DNA of 64,000 nt from Diphasiastrum complanatum (taxonomy: Eukaryota; Streptophyta; Lycopodiopsida; Lycopodiales; Lycopodiaceae): positions 55,872,537-55,936,536 of the forward strand of contig CM055098.1 in assembly GCA_029204225.1 (NCBI GenBank), given 5' to 3'. How positions within the stretch are numbered: position 1 is the first letter of the stretch; each line of letters begins with the position of its first letter. Below are positions 11,474 to 21,739 of this stretch, one piece after another. The notes below the pieces were generated by a model. It had not been told where the DNA came from. It searched no databases and saw only the letters and a list, made by a program, of their open reading frames with translations. The translations under genes were made by a program, and so were the position numbers.

Positions 11474-12714
11474 TGGACGATGCAACTCGGGAGGAGGATG
11501 AAGATTCAGATGATGAGCCGAATGTCAGTATGTTGTCTTATACAGCAGGGCAAACTACTACGACATCCACCACTATTGCATCAACGAATGCCAATGCTAC
11601 TGCAGAAATGATGCTCAATGAGTTCGAGAAACTTGGGAAGACCCAGCAGAAACAAATGGAAAAGTTGCAGTTGCAATTTGATGAGAAGATCAAAGCATTG
11701 GAAAATTTCCACGGAGAAGCGAACAAGGAACCTGAGAAGTTTGCAAAGACTTTTCCTACCAGGGAAAATATCTGGTGTTCTATTTGTACAGGAAATCACA
11801 TAGTGAACGAGTGTCCTCAATTGAAAAAATGAATGGAAATCAGTGTTTGCCATCTGTGTAATTCACCTGACTATGAGACTGCTTTTTGCAACTTCAACCC
11901 TCGGATAATTCAGCAACAGTATGTCCAGATGGGATATCGAGATCCACAGTATGGAGGAAATCCAGCAGCAAGACTACGACAATCTACTCTTGGATACCCG
12001 GAACGTCTAGCTCTGCCTGCCCCACCAAAACACTCCACTCCTCCTACCAATTTGATGGAACCAGAACCTTACGGAAGTACTGACCAATGGAGCTATGGTA
12101 ATGATCAGGAAGGTGGATCTTCAAAATAGTATTGCATTTATGCTGCCGCTCAACAACAAGCCTCGAGAAATTGGACCAGAGCACCACTTGGATGCTTTGC
12201 ATGTGGAGAAAATCACAGAGTTGTAGAATGCCCAAATAAAGAAAAATTTGTACCATTCTGTCGTGATTGTGGATATGGGCATTGCTATAAAGGCTGTCCA
12301 GCAAGACCGAAGCCACCACCAGCTACAGCACCTGTAAATTCAATAACCATCAAGCAAGAATCAATAGCTTAGAATAAACCAAGTGCACCCTTGATGGTGG
12401 TCACCAGAGCACAAAAGCAAAAAGAACCAGTAGTGGATCCAGTACCTGCTGATTCTATACCATTGAACGATACACCAACAGCATCGGGAGTCTACCCAAA
12501 TCTTAATGCAGAAAAACAAAGATATCAGGATATGAGACAGTGGATTAAACATCTGCAAGAAGAAGAGAAACTTAAAGCTGTGTCAACAAGATATTCAATC
12601 AGAGATGAGCGAGATTTTCTTATTAGATCGAACTTTGGATACGCCAATCATGTTTCCACTAAATGTGCTGAATGTAGCCTGTATATGAATAGAACCTATA
12701 CCAGATCCAATTGA
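11474..12714 (+). pseudogene. Ty3/gypsy gag with several atypical zinc knuckles
   Basis: One reading frame from MDDATREEDEDSDDE at 11474, interrupted by stops at 11830, 12127 and 12370. An acidic, Thr-rich N-terminus is followed by a short coiled coil (EMMLNEFEKLGKTQQKQMEKLQ region) and a series of knuckle-like motifs: CSICTGNHIVNEC (about 11779-11817), CHLCNSPDYETAFC (about 11848-11889), CFACGENHRVVEC (about 12196-12234) and CRDCGYGHCYKGC (about 12262-12300). Three of them are CX2CX3HX4C, one residue shorter than the usual CX2CX4HX4C knuckle. The usual capsid-type gag core is not obvious. The 5' LTR and leader are absent. The frame continues with VVTRAQKQKEP (about 12400) toward protease. 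Confidence 0.85.
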
Positions 12715-14092
12715 GGATGATCTCATACCAGTCAGCCATGTCTTAACTTATGATGGCAATGCAGAACTTACGGATGTACAGATTCTATATCATATGGATC
12801 CGACCAGACTTGGAGTGCGTAATGTTTTTGATGAACCAACAATCAAATCGCCCAAGGCAGTTATAATGAAGGGAGACAGGATCACAGGTTCAATAACGAA
12901 GAAACAAGCTAAGCAACATTATAATACGATCTTGAAATGGGAAAATCCCCCTCAAAAGATCGATTCAAAGAAAGTGCCACCTCTATTGGATAAAGGCAAA
13001 GGAAAAGTCAAGAATGATTCTTCAAGTTAGATTTCCAGCAAGACATCATCGTCTAGGAAGTCTTCACCTATGAAGAAAGATTTATCATCCCGAAAGTCAT
13101 CTCCTCCACGATCAATTCCTGCTAAGAAGGCTAAACGAAGATCCAAGACAAGTCCTTTAGAAAAAGAACAAGCAAATGTAGTCCAGCATGATATGCCAGA
13201 ACATTTTAAACGTTATACACTGGATGATGTGGTTATCATGTTACCTAAAGCACATCGTGAACCTGAAGAACACATGCCGGAATCTAAAGAGGTTTACGAT
13301 GGCCCAGCTAGGACGCAGTCAATGAATCTTGCCGAACCAACAGAACCGAAAAAAATTGTACAAGTGGGATCACAACTTACTCCTGAACAATATCAAGCAC
13401 TCCGTTTGTTACTTATTAAGTATCGAGATTGCTTTGCATGGACTTATCAAAATTTGAAGGGTATTCCGACATCAGTGATAGAACATACCATACCTTTAGT
13501 ACCTGATGCAGTGCCAAAGGTTACAAAGTTCTATCGCTGTAATCCTAATGTGGTAGATCTGATAAAGAAAGAACTTCAGAGATTGCTTGACACCGATTTC
13601 ATTTATGAGATCGAGCATACCGAATGGATTTCACCGATTGTCATTGTTCCTAAGAAAAATGGGAAACTGCAAATCTGTGTGAATCTCAAAGCATTGAATA
13701 AAGTGACATGGAAGGATCACTTTCCGTTACCTTTTACTGAAAGCATTTTGGATCGCCTTGTTGGAGTGGAAGCTTATAGTTTCCTGGATGGATTTAGTGG
13801 TTACAACCAGGTTAAGATTGCACCTGCCGATCGTCACAAAACTACTTTTGCAACAGAATGGGGCACCCATGCTTACAAAGTAATGTCGTTTGGACTCTGT
13901 AATGCACCAAGTTCATTCCAAAGAGTAATGCAATTTGCTTTTAAAGATTATCTGCAAAATTTTCTTGAAATTTACTTGGACGACTTAAGAGTTCGTAGTA
14001 CAGATACAAACCACCTAAATCGATTGGAGAAAGTATTTGAAAGATGCCGCAAATATCAAATTTCTCTAAATCCAGAAAAATGCCAGATATGA
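12715..14092 (+). pseudogene. Ty3/gypsy pol: linker and reverse transcriptase
   Basis: The frame is open from 12794 to 14092 with a single stop at 13028. A basic Ser/Lys/Pro linker (13031-13190) precedes RT. RT motifs in order: the 'LLIKYRDCFAW' entry segment; KVTKFYRCNP; WISPIVIVPKKNGKLQICVN; LDGFSGYNQVKIAPADRHKTTFAT; FGLCNAPSSFQRVM; then the active site IYLDDLRV near 13972-13992, where gypsy elements usually have YIDD or YMDD. The stretch ends NPEKCQI at 14089 with an in-frame TGA. No aspartic protease DTG/DSG core could be identified between gag and RT, so it is lost or very degraded. The RT domain itself is well preserved. Confidence 0.93.
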
Positions 14093-14704
14093 GTTTCGCA
14101 CGGAGTTATGCTTGGACATGTGATATCAAGACATGGTATTGCCACCGATTATTCTAAGATCAAAGTTATTGTGGAATTGCCACCGCCAGCAACAATTCGA
14201 GGAGTTTATGTGTTTATGGATCATGCAAACTACTATTGAATTTTTATTATCTTCTTTGTGGATTTAGCATGACTATATACAAACTGACTATTGTTCCTAT
14301 TTGGACAGTAGAGGCGTTAGAGGCCTTTGAAAATTAAGAAAAAACATTATCTTCAGCACCAATATTGCGTTCTCCAGATTGGATATTAGAGTTTCATGTT
14401 CATATGGATGTCTTAAAATATGCCATTGGATCAGTTTTGACGCAGCCAAGTGACTATAAGAAGGATTATCCTATACGATTTGCAAGTAGACAACTTACAG
14501 ATTCAGAGAAAAATTATTCAACAACAGAACGTGAAGCGCTAGCCATGATTTTTTTTTGTTCGGAAATTTCGTCACTACCTCATTTAAACGCACTTTGCAT
14601 TTTATACGAATCATCAGCCGTTACTTTACTTGGTAAATAAGACGTGTAATACTTGACGTATTGCAAGATGGTTATTATTATTGACTAAATTTGACTTCTG
14701 ATTT
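14093..14704 (+). pseudogene. Ty3/gypsy RNase H, truncated
   Basis: RT thumb remnants (HGVMLGHVISRHGI-like, about 14100-14140) lead into RNase H: LRSPDWILEFHVHMDVLKYAIGSVL from about 14370, then IRFASRQLTDSEKNYSTTEREALAMIFF to about 14560. It then decays (poly-T at 14548-14557). The frame ends at 14638, and the second half of RNase H with its last catalytic Asp is not recognisable. The element then resumes at 14705 in another frame. Confidence 0.88.
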
Positions 14705-16063
14705 GTGGTCAGAAAGGGGAAGCAACATTATCTAGCCGATTACATTTCGCGAATTGAATCCGCACCAGTTAATACTAAAGTGGATGATGAATTGCCAGAT
14801 GCTGCGTTGTTCTATGTTGAAGCAGTACCTGAGTGGGTGGCAGATATTGTTGAGTACCTGATGCTAGGACAACCGAATGACTCTTTGACAAAAGTACAGA
14901 AAAGACAATTGATTCATAAGGCTCAACCTTATCAGTTAATTGCAGGGCAATTGTATTGTCGTGGATCAGATAATATTTTACGAAGATGTGTTTTATTGCA
15001 TGAAGTACCGGATTTAATCAGGTTTTCACATGATGGCATGGGTGGAGGACACTTCTCTATAGATATTATTGTTCGCAAACTTTTACAATTTGGATGTTGG
15101 TGGCCTACGCTTCATAAGGACACATAAAATTTTATTCAGACATGTGATGTTTGTCAGCGAGCACGACGGCCTACTCGACAGAATTATGAACCCTTACATC
15201 CGATTTTATCGCAAGCATCGTTTGAAAAATGGGGACTGGATTATGTTGGTCCTATTCATCCTGCTGCGCAAAGATCTCAGGCCCGATACATTATCGTTGC
15301 AACTGATTATATGACCAAGTGGGTTGAAGCCAAAGCTGTCAAAGTGGTTGATGCGAAATCTACGGCCAAGTTTCTATATGAAAATATTATAATCAGATTT
15401 GGATGCCCAATCGAAATTGTCAATGATCGGGGTACACACTTTGTTAATCAAACAATAAAGTGTTTTTAGGAAGATTTTTTTGTTATACACATATTTAGTA
15501 CTCCCTATTATCCCAAAGGGAATGGCCAAGCTGAATCTTCTAATAAGATTCTCTGCACCATTATGACAAAGATAGTTGAAGCAAGTCGGTCTGATTGGGA
15601 ATATAAACTGTATGCAGCATTATGGGCATTCAGAACCGCTTACAAAAATAGTACAAATCAAACACCTTTTCAACTGGTTTATGGTCAAGATGCTGTTATG
15701 CCAATTGAATTTTTAATCCCATATGTCTTTACAACTTCATTATGAAGCATTGCACAAATTATGTAAAACCCGATTGATGGCAGTTCATGCCTTAGCAGCA
15801 GAGAAAGCCCGCCGCAAGGCATGGCACGATCGGCGATTGCATAAGAAAGATCTGGAAGCAGGAGATCTTGCATTGATGTACAAAACCAAGCTGATCAAGG
15901 GTAATTGAAGTTTACTGGGGAAGGCCCGTATAAAGTGAAGGAAATCTTGAACTATGGCACAGTAATTCTTGAGCACTTGGATGGGAAACGATTTGATACT
16001 CCGGTAAATGGCAGCCGATTACGCAAGTTTCGGCAGCCTGCTCCGCCAGTTCAGCAAGCCTGA
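14705..16063 (+). pseudogene. Ty3/gypsy integrase with GPY-type C-terminus
   Basis: One frame from 14705 to 15745 with stops at 15125 and 15467. It has the HHCC zinc-binding domain (HDGMGGGH, then CDVCQRARRP) and the DDE core. First Asp in WGLDYVGPIHP, second in IVNDRGTHFVN, and Glu in YYPKGNGQAESSN. A frameshift near 15720 is followed by HALAAEKARRKAWHDRR, and after another shift near 15905 by a GPY/F module (FTGEGPYKVKEI) with VNGSRLRKFRQP, ending at a stop in 16061-16063. All three catalytic residues are present, but the stops and shifts make it non-functional. No chromodomain is seen. Confidence 0.93.
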
Positions 16064-16956
16064 TCTCAATATATATATTTTTCATATTATTTGTTTTCAA
16101 TATTTTATTTTCAGTATTTAATTTGCTGACTTTTTTTTAAAAAAGACAGTTAAAAAAAAAAGGAAGAAAAAAAAAATAAGAAAAGACTGATGAGCAAAAG
16201 TCAGGAAGTCATCAACATAAGAAAACGGAAGCACAGTATTTTTATGGAAAATGACTTAGAAAACCACTGTTTTTGGTCGATTTGGCCAATACATTATCAA
16301 TAACCTTCGCTGAGCTCTCAGACTGTACATCCATCCTTGATTTATCTAAATTGAGGTGGGCGAAGGTTTCTGACAAGAGAAAATTCAATTTTTGAGTCAG
16401 GCGAATGTTCATTGTATGCCATTTTGGGAACCTTCGCCGAGCATCATAACGTCATTATGAACCTTCGCCGACCTGTTAGATGATCTTAAAATGTCAAAAT
16501 TAGGTTGTCCATAGATTCAGATTGTGGAAAAAAGCATTTATGACAGTACTTGGGCGAAGGACCCTCCTGGGCGAAGGTTTATCACTCGCCAGCCCTAGAA
16601 AACGTTCGCCTGATAGATTTTGATCCCTAGAAACCTTCGCCGAGATTTTTATAGCCTATTTTTACAGTACTGTATATGCCTGCAAATTTATGTTCAGAAC
16701 TGATCAGCCCAACTACTATTCAGTGTAATGGACCCACCAAATTCACCTATAAGTTAGCTGAATTCGATTCATTCCTCACTTGTGCTAGCGAAGCTCTTGC
16801 GAATTTTTCTTGCGACCAAAGCCTTCCAAAATTCCTGTATTGCCTTCTGATACACTTTCACACGTTATAATTCCTTTCTGATCATCATGTCTTCTACCGA
16901 TACTCCAGTCTCCGCGCTATACTATCCATCGTGATGTCTCATCTACAACGGACATC
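16064..16956. repeat. Noncoding spacer carrying dispersed AACCTTCGCC motifs in both orientations
   Basis: This spacer lies between pol and the extra ORF. The decamer aaccttcgcc, usually followed by gag, occurs near 16430, 16459 and 16629, with close variants near 16303 and 16601. Its complement (ggcgaagg) occurs near 16359, 16552 and 16571. The same motif set reappears in the leader of the next copy (20862-21440). No coding frame is supported here. Confidence 0.85.
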
Positions 16957-19194
16957 ATGATTCTTTCTAGCACAAGCATGGTCACTCAGTGGATGACCCT
17001 TGCGGAGCCTCTACTCATTGCAATGGGTATTCATGAGAGAGCCTTTTCGGGTCGTATGAATATGGATTTCATCACTCTTGCCTTCAGTACGTGGAAGGAA
17101 GAGAAATCCAAATTTTATATCACTTTCCAGGGAGCTACACACAAGGTGCGCGTCACTGAGGCCGCACTTGCAGCTTTAGGAATATCATCTGGTACGCAGG
17201 CCCCACCCAATCACAAGCATGCCAAACAGGCCATCAAGCCATTTATTGACCTCACCAACGATCTGCACTGGACTGATGATGGCTACCTTTTGAAAGCCAT
17301 CATTGAGCCTTCCATCCACGCAGTTGCCCAGCTATTGAATGATTTCCTGATGGTTGGCAACCTCAAGAAAGACCGCATCACATCTCAAATCCTTCACAGG
17401 ATAGTGGAGTCCCACACTAAGTTGGCCAAAGCCCCTCTTGAACCATATAACTGGTTCAAGACTATTTCTGGTGAGCTCAAGCGAGCTATTAAGGCCAATA
17501 CTAAGCAGCAGTTCACCGCTGGCTCTTTATTGTCCCTCTTAGCCACTTCTCACCTAGAAAATAGAATCCATGGCTTCCACCTGGATTCTGTGCTTTCGGT
17601 TTACGAAGAAGCACTGGCAGAATCATCTCATCAGGCCTCAAGTTCTCATAGTCATCGTCGTCCACACAGCGAGATCGTAATTCCTGACTCGCCTTCTGCA
17701 TCACGACGTCGCACTAGGCACACCTCGTCAGCTGCGCTTCCACTCCCTGCTGTTGTTCGCACTGAACTTCCCATTCCCCTCACCTCTGATGCTTCCCTCG
17801 CCTTTGCTCCCATACAAGGACAGTCTGTGACCATTGGGCCTACCATTCCCATCATAGCTGCCCAGGCCGCCTCACCCCCGCACACCGAAGCAACCTCACC
17901 CAACACGCAGTTCTTCATAGATATGTTCGATGATTCTGACCCCTCTGGGGCCACCGAAATCTTTGAAATGCCCCAGAGCCCAGCTCCCTTTGAACCCCAA
18001 TCCCTTGGAAGAGGATTCGGACATATCTATGAATCTACTATTGGTGTCAAATATGTCAGTCAACAACCACCCACACAGGGTAGCCCGGCCACACTTCGGG
18101 TCGACACAGTTGTAAAGTCACCAAAGCAGTTCGACGCCACGGTGCCTGAAGGGTTTGAAGAGGAGGATACTTTTGAAGAAGAAGAGACCGTGGCACCTAT
18201 TCCACGCCTACCAAGGACAGTACCATCAGGTTCTCCTGTTGTTGCCGCCTCCACGACCATAGATTCTGGTGATGCTCTAGGGTTAGTTTCAAGCCTTGGG
18301 CAAGTGATCCAGTCTATGCTGGATAAGAAAAAAAAAATGGAACAGAGGATCTTTGATCTAGAATCCGAAAACACTCTGATCAGCCAGAAAATTGTCCAGC
18401 TGGATCGAGAGTTGAAGATAGCCAAACAATATGAAAAAAAAGCTGAAAGCGAAAAGAAATTGTCCCAGCAACAAGCTGATCGCTTGGAAACCTACATCAG
18501 CTCCCTGCAAAACGCCCTGACAACCGCACAAGATCAAGTAGATAAGACAGTGCAAGATGCCAAGCAACAGGTGCAGCTGTTGAAGGGGCAATTACAGATG
18601 GCCGAACAAGATCGCATACGACTTCAAGGTGAATTGGATGCGACCACCCTTGAGCGTGATGCCTATCTACAAACGCAAATACTCGATCATCCGGTCACAC
18701 CGACGGAGATTGCGTATTTATTCAAGAAAGTGGAAACATACAAAGTGGCCCTTCAGGGATTCCAAGGCCGTTTTGATAGGTTCAAAGGAGCAGCTTCAAC
18801 CGAGTTGGCAAAGGCAAAAGAGACCATCACCGCCTATGAAAAAGCAGTCGCTCAAGTGTTGGAAGCCGGACCACAAATCCTCGTTCCGGTCATGCCGCAA
18901 TTCTCCCCTTCGCACCAAGAAACTGTACAAATGGATACAGGGATTGATTCGAGCATGGACCAAGGAAGGCCCATCAGCGTCGAGGACCGGATTCAGACCT
19001 TCTTAAAGCAACATCCGCATGAGTCCTCGCGTGGTGGATGGGTTCTGAAATTTAAGACCTCCAAGATCGAGGCCAGCAAAGAATTGGACAAAATACCTGC
19101 ACTGGGAGAGCAGCCGGCATCGAGAATCACAGTTTTGAGAAAACTCTGGAATCAATTAGGAGCTACGTCGCCAGCCCTCGCCAGTTGCGGGTAG
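16957..19194 (+). CDS. Extra ORF of the gypsy element: plant mobile-type N-terminus plus long coiled coil
   Basis: An uninterrupted 745-codon frame, the longest in the window. Roughly residues 1-190 are a globular domain (FITLAFSTWKEEKSKFYITF; VTEAALAALGI; DDGYLLKAIIEPSIHA; NRIHGF). It resembles the 'putative plant transposon protein' domain seen in additional ORFs of Tat/Athila-type gypsy elements. Residues about 210-390 are Ser/Pro/Thr-rich and end in an acidic EEEDTFEEEETV patch. Residues about 445-640 form a long coiled coil (KKKMEQRIFDLESEN onward). The last 70 residues are globular again (GGWVLKFKTSKIEASKELDK). A frameshift near 19125 cuts off the original C-terminus, which continues in another frame to 19730. 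It sits between pol and the PPT/LTR. Function unknown; a structural or trafficking role is only a guess. Confidence 0.8.
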   Translation: MILSSTSMVTQWMTLAEPLLIAMGIHERAFSGRMNMDFITLAFSTWKEEKSKFYITFQGATHKVRVTEAALAALGISSGTQAPPNHKHAKQAIKPFIDLTNDLHWTDDGYLLKAIIEPSIHAVAQLLNDFLMVGNLKKDRITSQILHRIVESHTKLAKAPLEPYNWFKTISGELKRAIKANTKQQFTAGSLLSLLATSHLENRIHGFHLDSVLSVYEEALAESSHQASSSHSHRRPHSEIVIPDSPSASRRRTRHTSSAALPLPAVVRTELPIPLTSDASLAFAPIQGQSVTIGPTIPIIAAQAASPPHTEATSPNTQFFIDMFDDSDPSGATEIFEMPQSPAPFEPQSLGRGFGHIYESTIGVKYVSQQPPTQGSPATLRVDTVVKSPKQFDATVPEGFEEEDTFEEEETVAPIPRLPRTVPSGSPVVAASTTIDSGDALGLVSSLGQVIQSMLDKKKKMEQRIFDLESENTLISQKIVQLDRELKIAKQYEKKAESEKKLSQQQADRLETYISSLQNALTTAQDQVDKTVQDAKQQVQLLKGQLQMAEQDRIRLQGELDATTLERDAYLQTQILDHPVTPTEIAYLFKKVETYKVALQGFQGRFDRFKGAASTELAKAKETITAYEKAVAQVLEAGPQILVPVMPQFSPSHQETVQMDTGIDSSMDQGRPISVEDRIQTFLKQHPHESSRGGWVLKFKTSKIEASKELDKIPALGEQPASRITVLRKLWNQLGATSPALASCG

Positions 19195-19730
19195 ATCCTT
19201 ATTATGTGCCAATGCCGTGAAGACATAAATGGAAAGATTTGGGATTGGCTATGGACAAAATCACCATTCATACGCCCAATTGGCCAATCATCCATCAGTC
19301 TTACAGCTGGAACATTTCAATGGACTTCCACCGTGCCTTACAAGCATATCAGAGAGAGTATGTCCACTCTTCGGATCCAACGGTGCGACAATCGACAATG
19401 TTTGCTAAAGATCTAACTCTGTTGGCGTCAGTGGCAACCAAATGGGACGATTGTCTTCCTATCTTGGCATTTTATCCAAATAAGCCGATGGCCTCAGAGC
19501 AAATCAAAGATCAGTTGTCAATTGCTTGACTGTATTTCCACGCAGCTATGATGGGAGGCTCTTGGGAATCCCGCTTCACCTCATGGACAACTTCCAAGTG
19601 GATTGCTGGAGCCCACCGTTGTTTCCTGCCACACAACTTGGATTTCAATACTGCACGCCTTGACTTTATGGAGAAGGTGCAGTATCATTTAATTAAGATT
19701 CGACGTGAAGCCAATAAAAGTCTCCAATAA
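19195..19730 (+). pseudogene. Displaced C-terminal part of the extra gypsy ORF
   Basis: This frame continues the 745-codon ORF after a shift (SYVASPRQLRVDPYYVPMP upstream, then a stop at 19218). It runs through WKDLGLAMDKITIHTPNW, FHRALQAYQREYV and FAKDLTLLASVATKWDD, with a stop at 19527, and ends KIRREANKSLQ at 19730. A second copy of its last part lies at 54902-55035. Two stops and one frameshift separate it from the main ORF, so the intact protein would have been about 920 residues. Confidence 0.75.
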
Positions 19731-19763
19731 CTGCATATTGCAGGTGTCGTGGGACCGTCACCA

Positions 19764-19780
19764 GTTTTGGTGGGGGATAC
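19764..19780 (+). other. Polypurine tract before the gypsy LTR
   Basis: The sequence ttttggtgggggatac lies immediately before the LTR start TGTTGGAAGG at 19781. The same arrangement with small changes (ttttggtgggagatac) precedes the second LTR copy at 55088, which confirms the junction. Confidence 0.85.
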
Positions 19781-20538
19781 TGTTGGAAGGTTTGCAGATC
19801 CCAAGGCAACCCTAACCCTAGTTAATAAGTGAGAGGGATTTGGCACCCTGCATGTGTAAGTCCAACCCGATGATCACATAGTTATTTGATTGATTAGTTA
19901 AAAGTTAATAAAAGACTTTAGGCCTTTTTGCGGGACTTTTAATGTCGCAGGGCCTAAATGTCAAGTTAGTGAATAAAGTTGGGTTTCCCTCCAATTTTGA
20001 TGGTTCCCACACTTTTTTAAATTTGAATAAAAAGAGAGGCAAGACTGGACCAATAGGATTCAGAGGCCAGGGCCCTCCTCTCTACTATAAAAAGGGACCA
20101 ACTCGAGTTGCTCCTGATGTTCATTTTCTCATTTCAATAAAGCAGATTGGTTCTCTTTAGAAATAGATTGATGAATGTCCTTGCTCTTCCTCTCTTTTCC
20201 TCCATTTCTCATGCTTTCTTTGGTATTTGCTAATTGTTGGATTTGATCATTATTGGGATTGCTATTTCTTATGCTTTGGTGAGAGAGAAAAGGAGAGAGA
20301 GAAGAGTAAGTTTCTATCATTGTTGTGGATTTAGGATTAATGGAAGTAGGGTTAATGGATGTAGTGTTAATGCTTAGTGTTAATGGATGTAATGTTAGAT
20401 TCTCCATTCATGTTGAAATCTGAACTATACTATCGCTCCCATGGGAACGAACCTACGCGTGACAACTAACTCCGTCTCTTTGATGCTAGATTGACTAGAT
20501 ATTGGATTCAGGTTAGGCAAGGAAAGAAACCCACTACA
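19781..20538 (+). mobile_element. Gypsy LTR (758 bp), shared between two tandem copies
   Basis: It begins TGTTGGAAGG after the polypurine tract and ends CCCACTACA, two to three bases before a primer-binding site, so both borders are defined by context. It contains a TATA-like box (ctactataaaaaggg, about 20084-20098) and a polyadenylation-type AATAAA near 20138. A second copy, missing its last ~85 bp, is at 55088-55697 and is similar along its whole length. Upstream is the 3' end of one element (extra ORF and PPT); downstream is the 5' end of another (PBS and leader). This LTR therefore sits in the middle of a tandem array. Confidence 0.9.
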
Positions 20539-20541
20539 ATT

Positions 20542-20561
20542 TTGACGCCGTTGTCCGGGAG
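20542..20561 (+). other. Primer-binding site, tRNA-Asp type
   Basis: TTGACGCCGTTGTCCGGGAG lies just inside the LTR end. It resembles the TTGGCGCCGTTGCCGGGGA site of Tat/Athila-type elements, complementary to the 3' end of tRNA-Asp, with about three mismatches. It shows that internal sequence of a new element copy begins here. Confidence 0.8.
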
Positions 20562-21719
20562 CTATGCCAATTTTTCAGTTTGCAGCATGTTTGGTTGATG
20601 GTTAGCTTGCATTAGGCATCTTGTCGTGGCATGAATAGTGTTAAATCTGCATTTTAGGATTAGTTTGGGATTGATTTTGCTTGATTTGAGTGGATTTGCT
20701 TGTTCTAATTTGATTCTTAAACAGGAAAAGCTATTCAGATCACCAATCTTAAGATCTATTTGGATCTGGGATATCAGAGAAAATAACAAAAATCGGTCAA
20801 ATCTGTCAAATTTGGTCAAAAAGAGGCAAAAAACATCATCAGAGCTCAGAACTTTTTACTCTCTTTCAGGAAACCTTCGCCGAGTTGCAAACACCTTGAG
20901 TTTTTTTTTACAAAACCTTTAGTTTGAAGGGCGAAGATTAATTCCCAATAGATTTCCAGAAACATCAAAAAAACCATCAAAAATTATCAAAACCCTAAAA
21001 AATACAGAAAAAGAACCTTTGTCCGATTCACTGTGCTTAGATGTGATTCAGATCTATCTACTGCCAGATCGACGAAGAATAATGCCAAAAATAGAATCAG
21101 TTGTCAAATTGTCATATTTTTGTCAAAAAAGTCACTTTTTTGCAAAATTATCAGTATTACTCTTGATCCTTCGCAAGAACCTTCGCCGAATTTTCGAAAC
21201 ATTCTATTTATAGAAAAATACTATTTTTCAGTTTGGCGAAGATTCTTCTTGATCAGATCACAAAAAATCTTGATTTTTAACCTCGCCAGATTATAGAAAC
21301 TGTATTTTCCATCTGAGAAGTCGACGAAGGTTATTTCCCAAGAAATTGCCAGAAAAGTGTTCAAAGAGTTATTTTTCCATAAATAGCACTGTTGAACCTT
21401 CGCCGAGCCAACCTTCGCCTAGAGAACCTTCGCCAGTCCTATTTTTAGTTTCTGATTTTCCAGATCAAGTCTCTGTCAAAATTTGGATCGAATCTCATAT
21501 ATTCTGAATTTGATTGTGAGAGATTTATCATTTTTGAGAAGTATTGATTGATCGAATTTCGGAAAGTTTTTCATCATATAGAATCAGATTCTTGAAAAGT
21601 GGAATAGAGCTAGCAAATCTAATCTGAGATAGTTTTTTTGTAAAAATCTATATCCAATCTCATTATCGATTTGATCTAAATTTGTAAAAATGGCTGCCCC
21701 TAGAGATGCTTCACTAAGA
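20562..21719 (+). mobile_element. Leader and gag start of a second gypsy copy, truncated
   Basis: A long AT-rich untranslated leader carrying AACCTTCGCC motifs: near 20872, 21177, 21393, 21408 and 21424, with complements near 20929, 21234 and 21325. A probable gag start, MAAPRDASLRN at 21690, stops after 11 codons at 21723. The copy is lost beyond this point, and unrelated AT-rich sequence follows. Confidence 0.75.
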
Positions 21720-21739
21720 AACTGAAATTCTGATAAACT

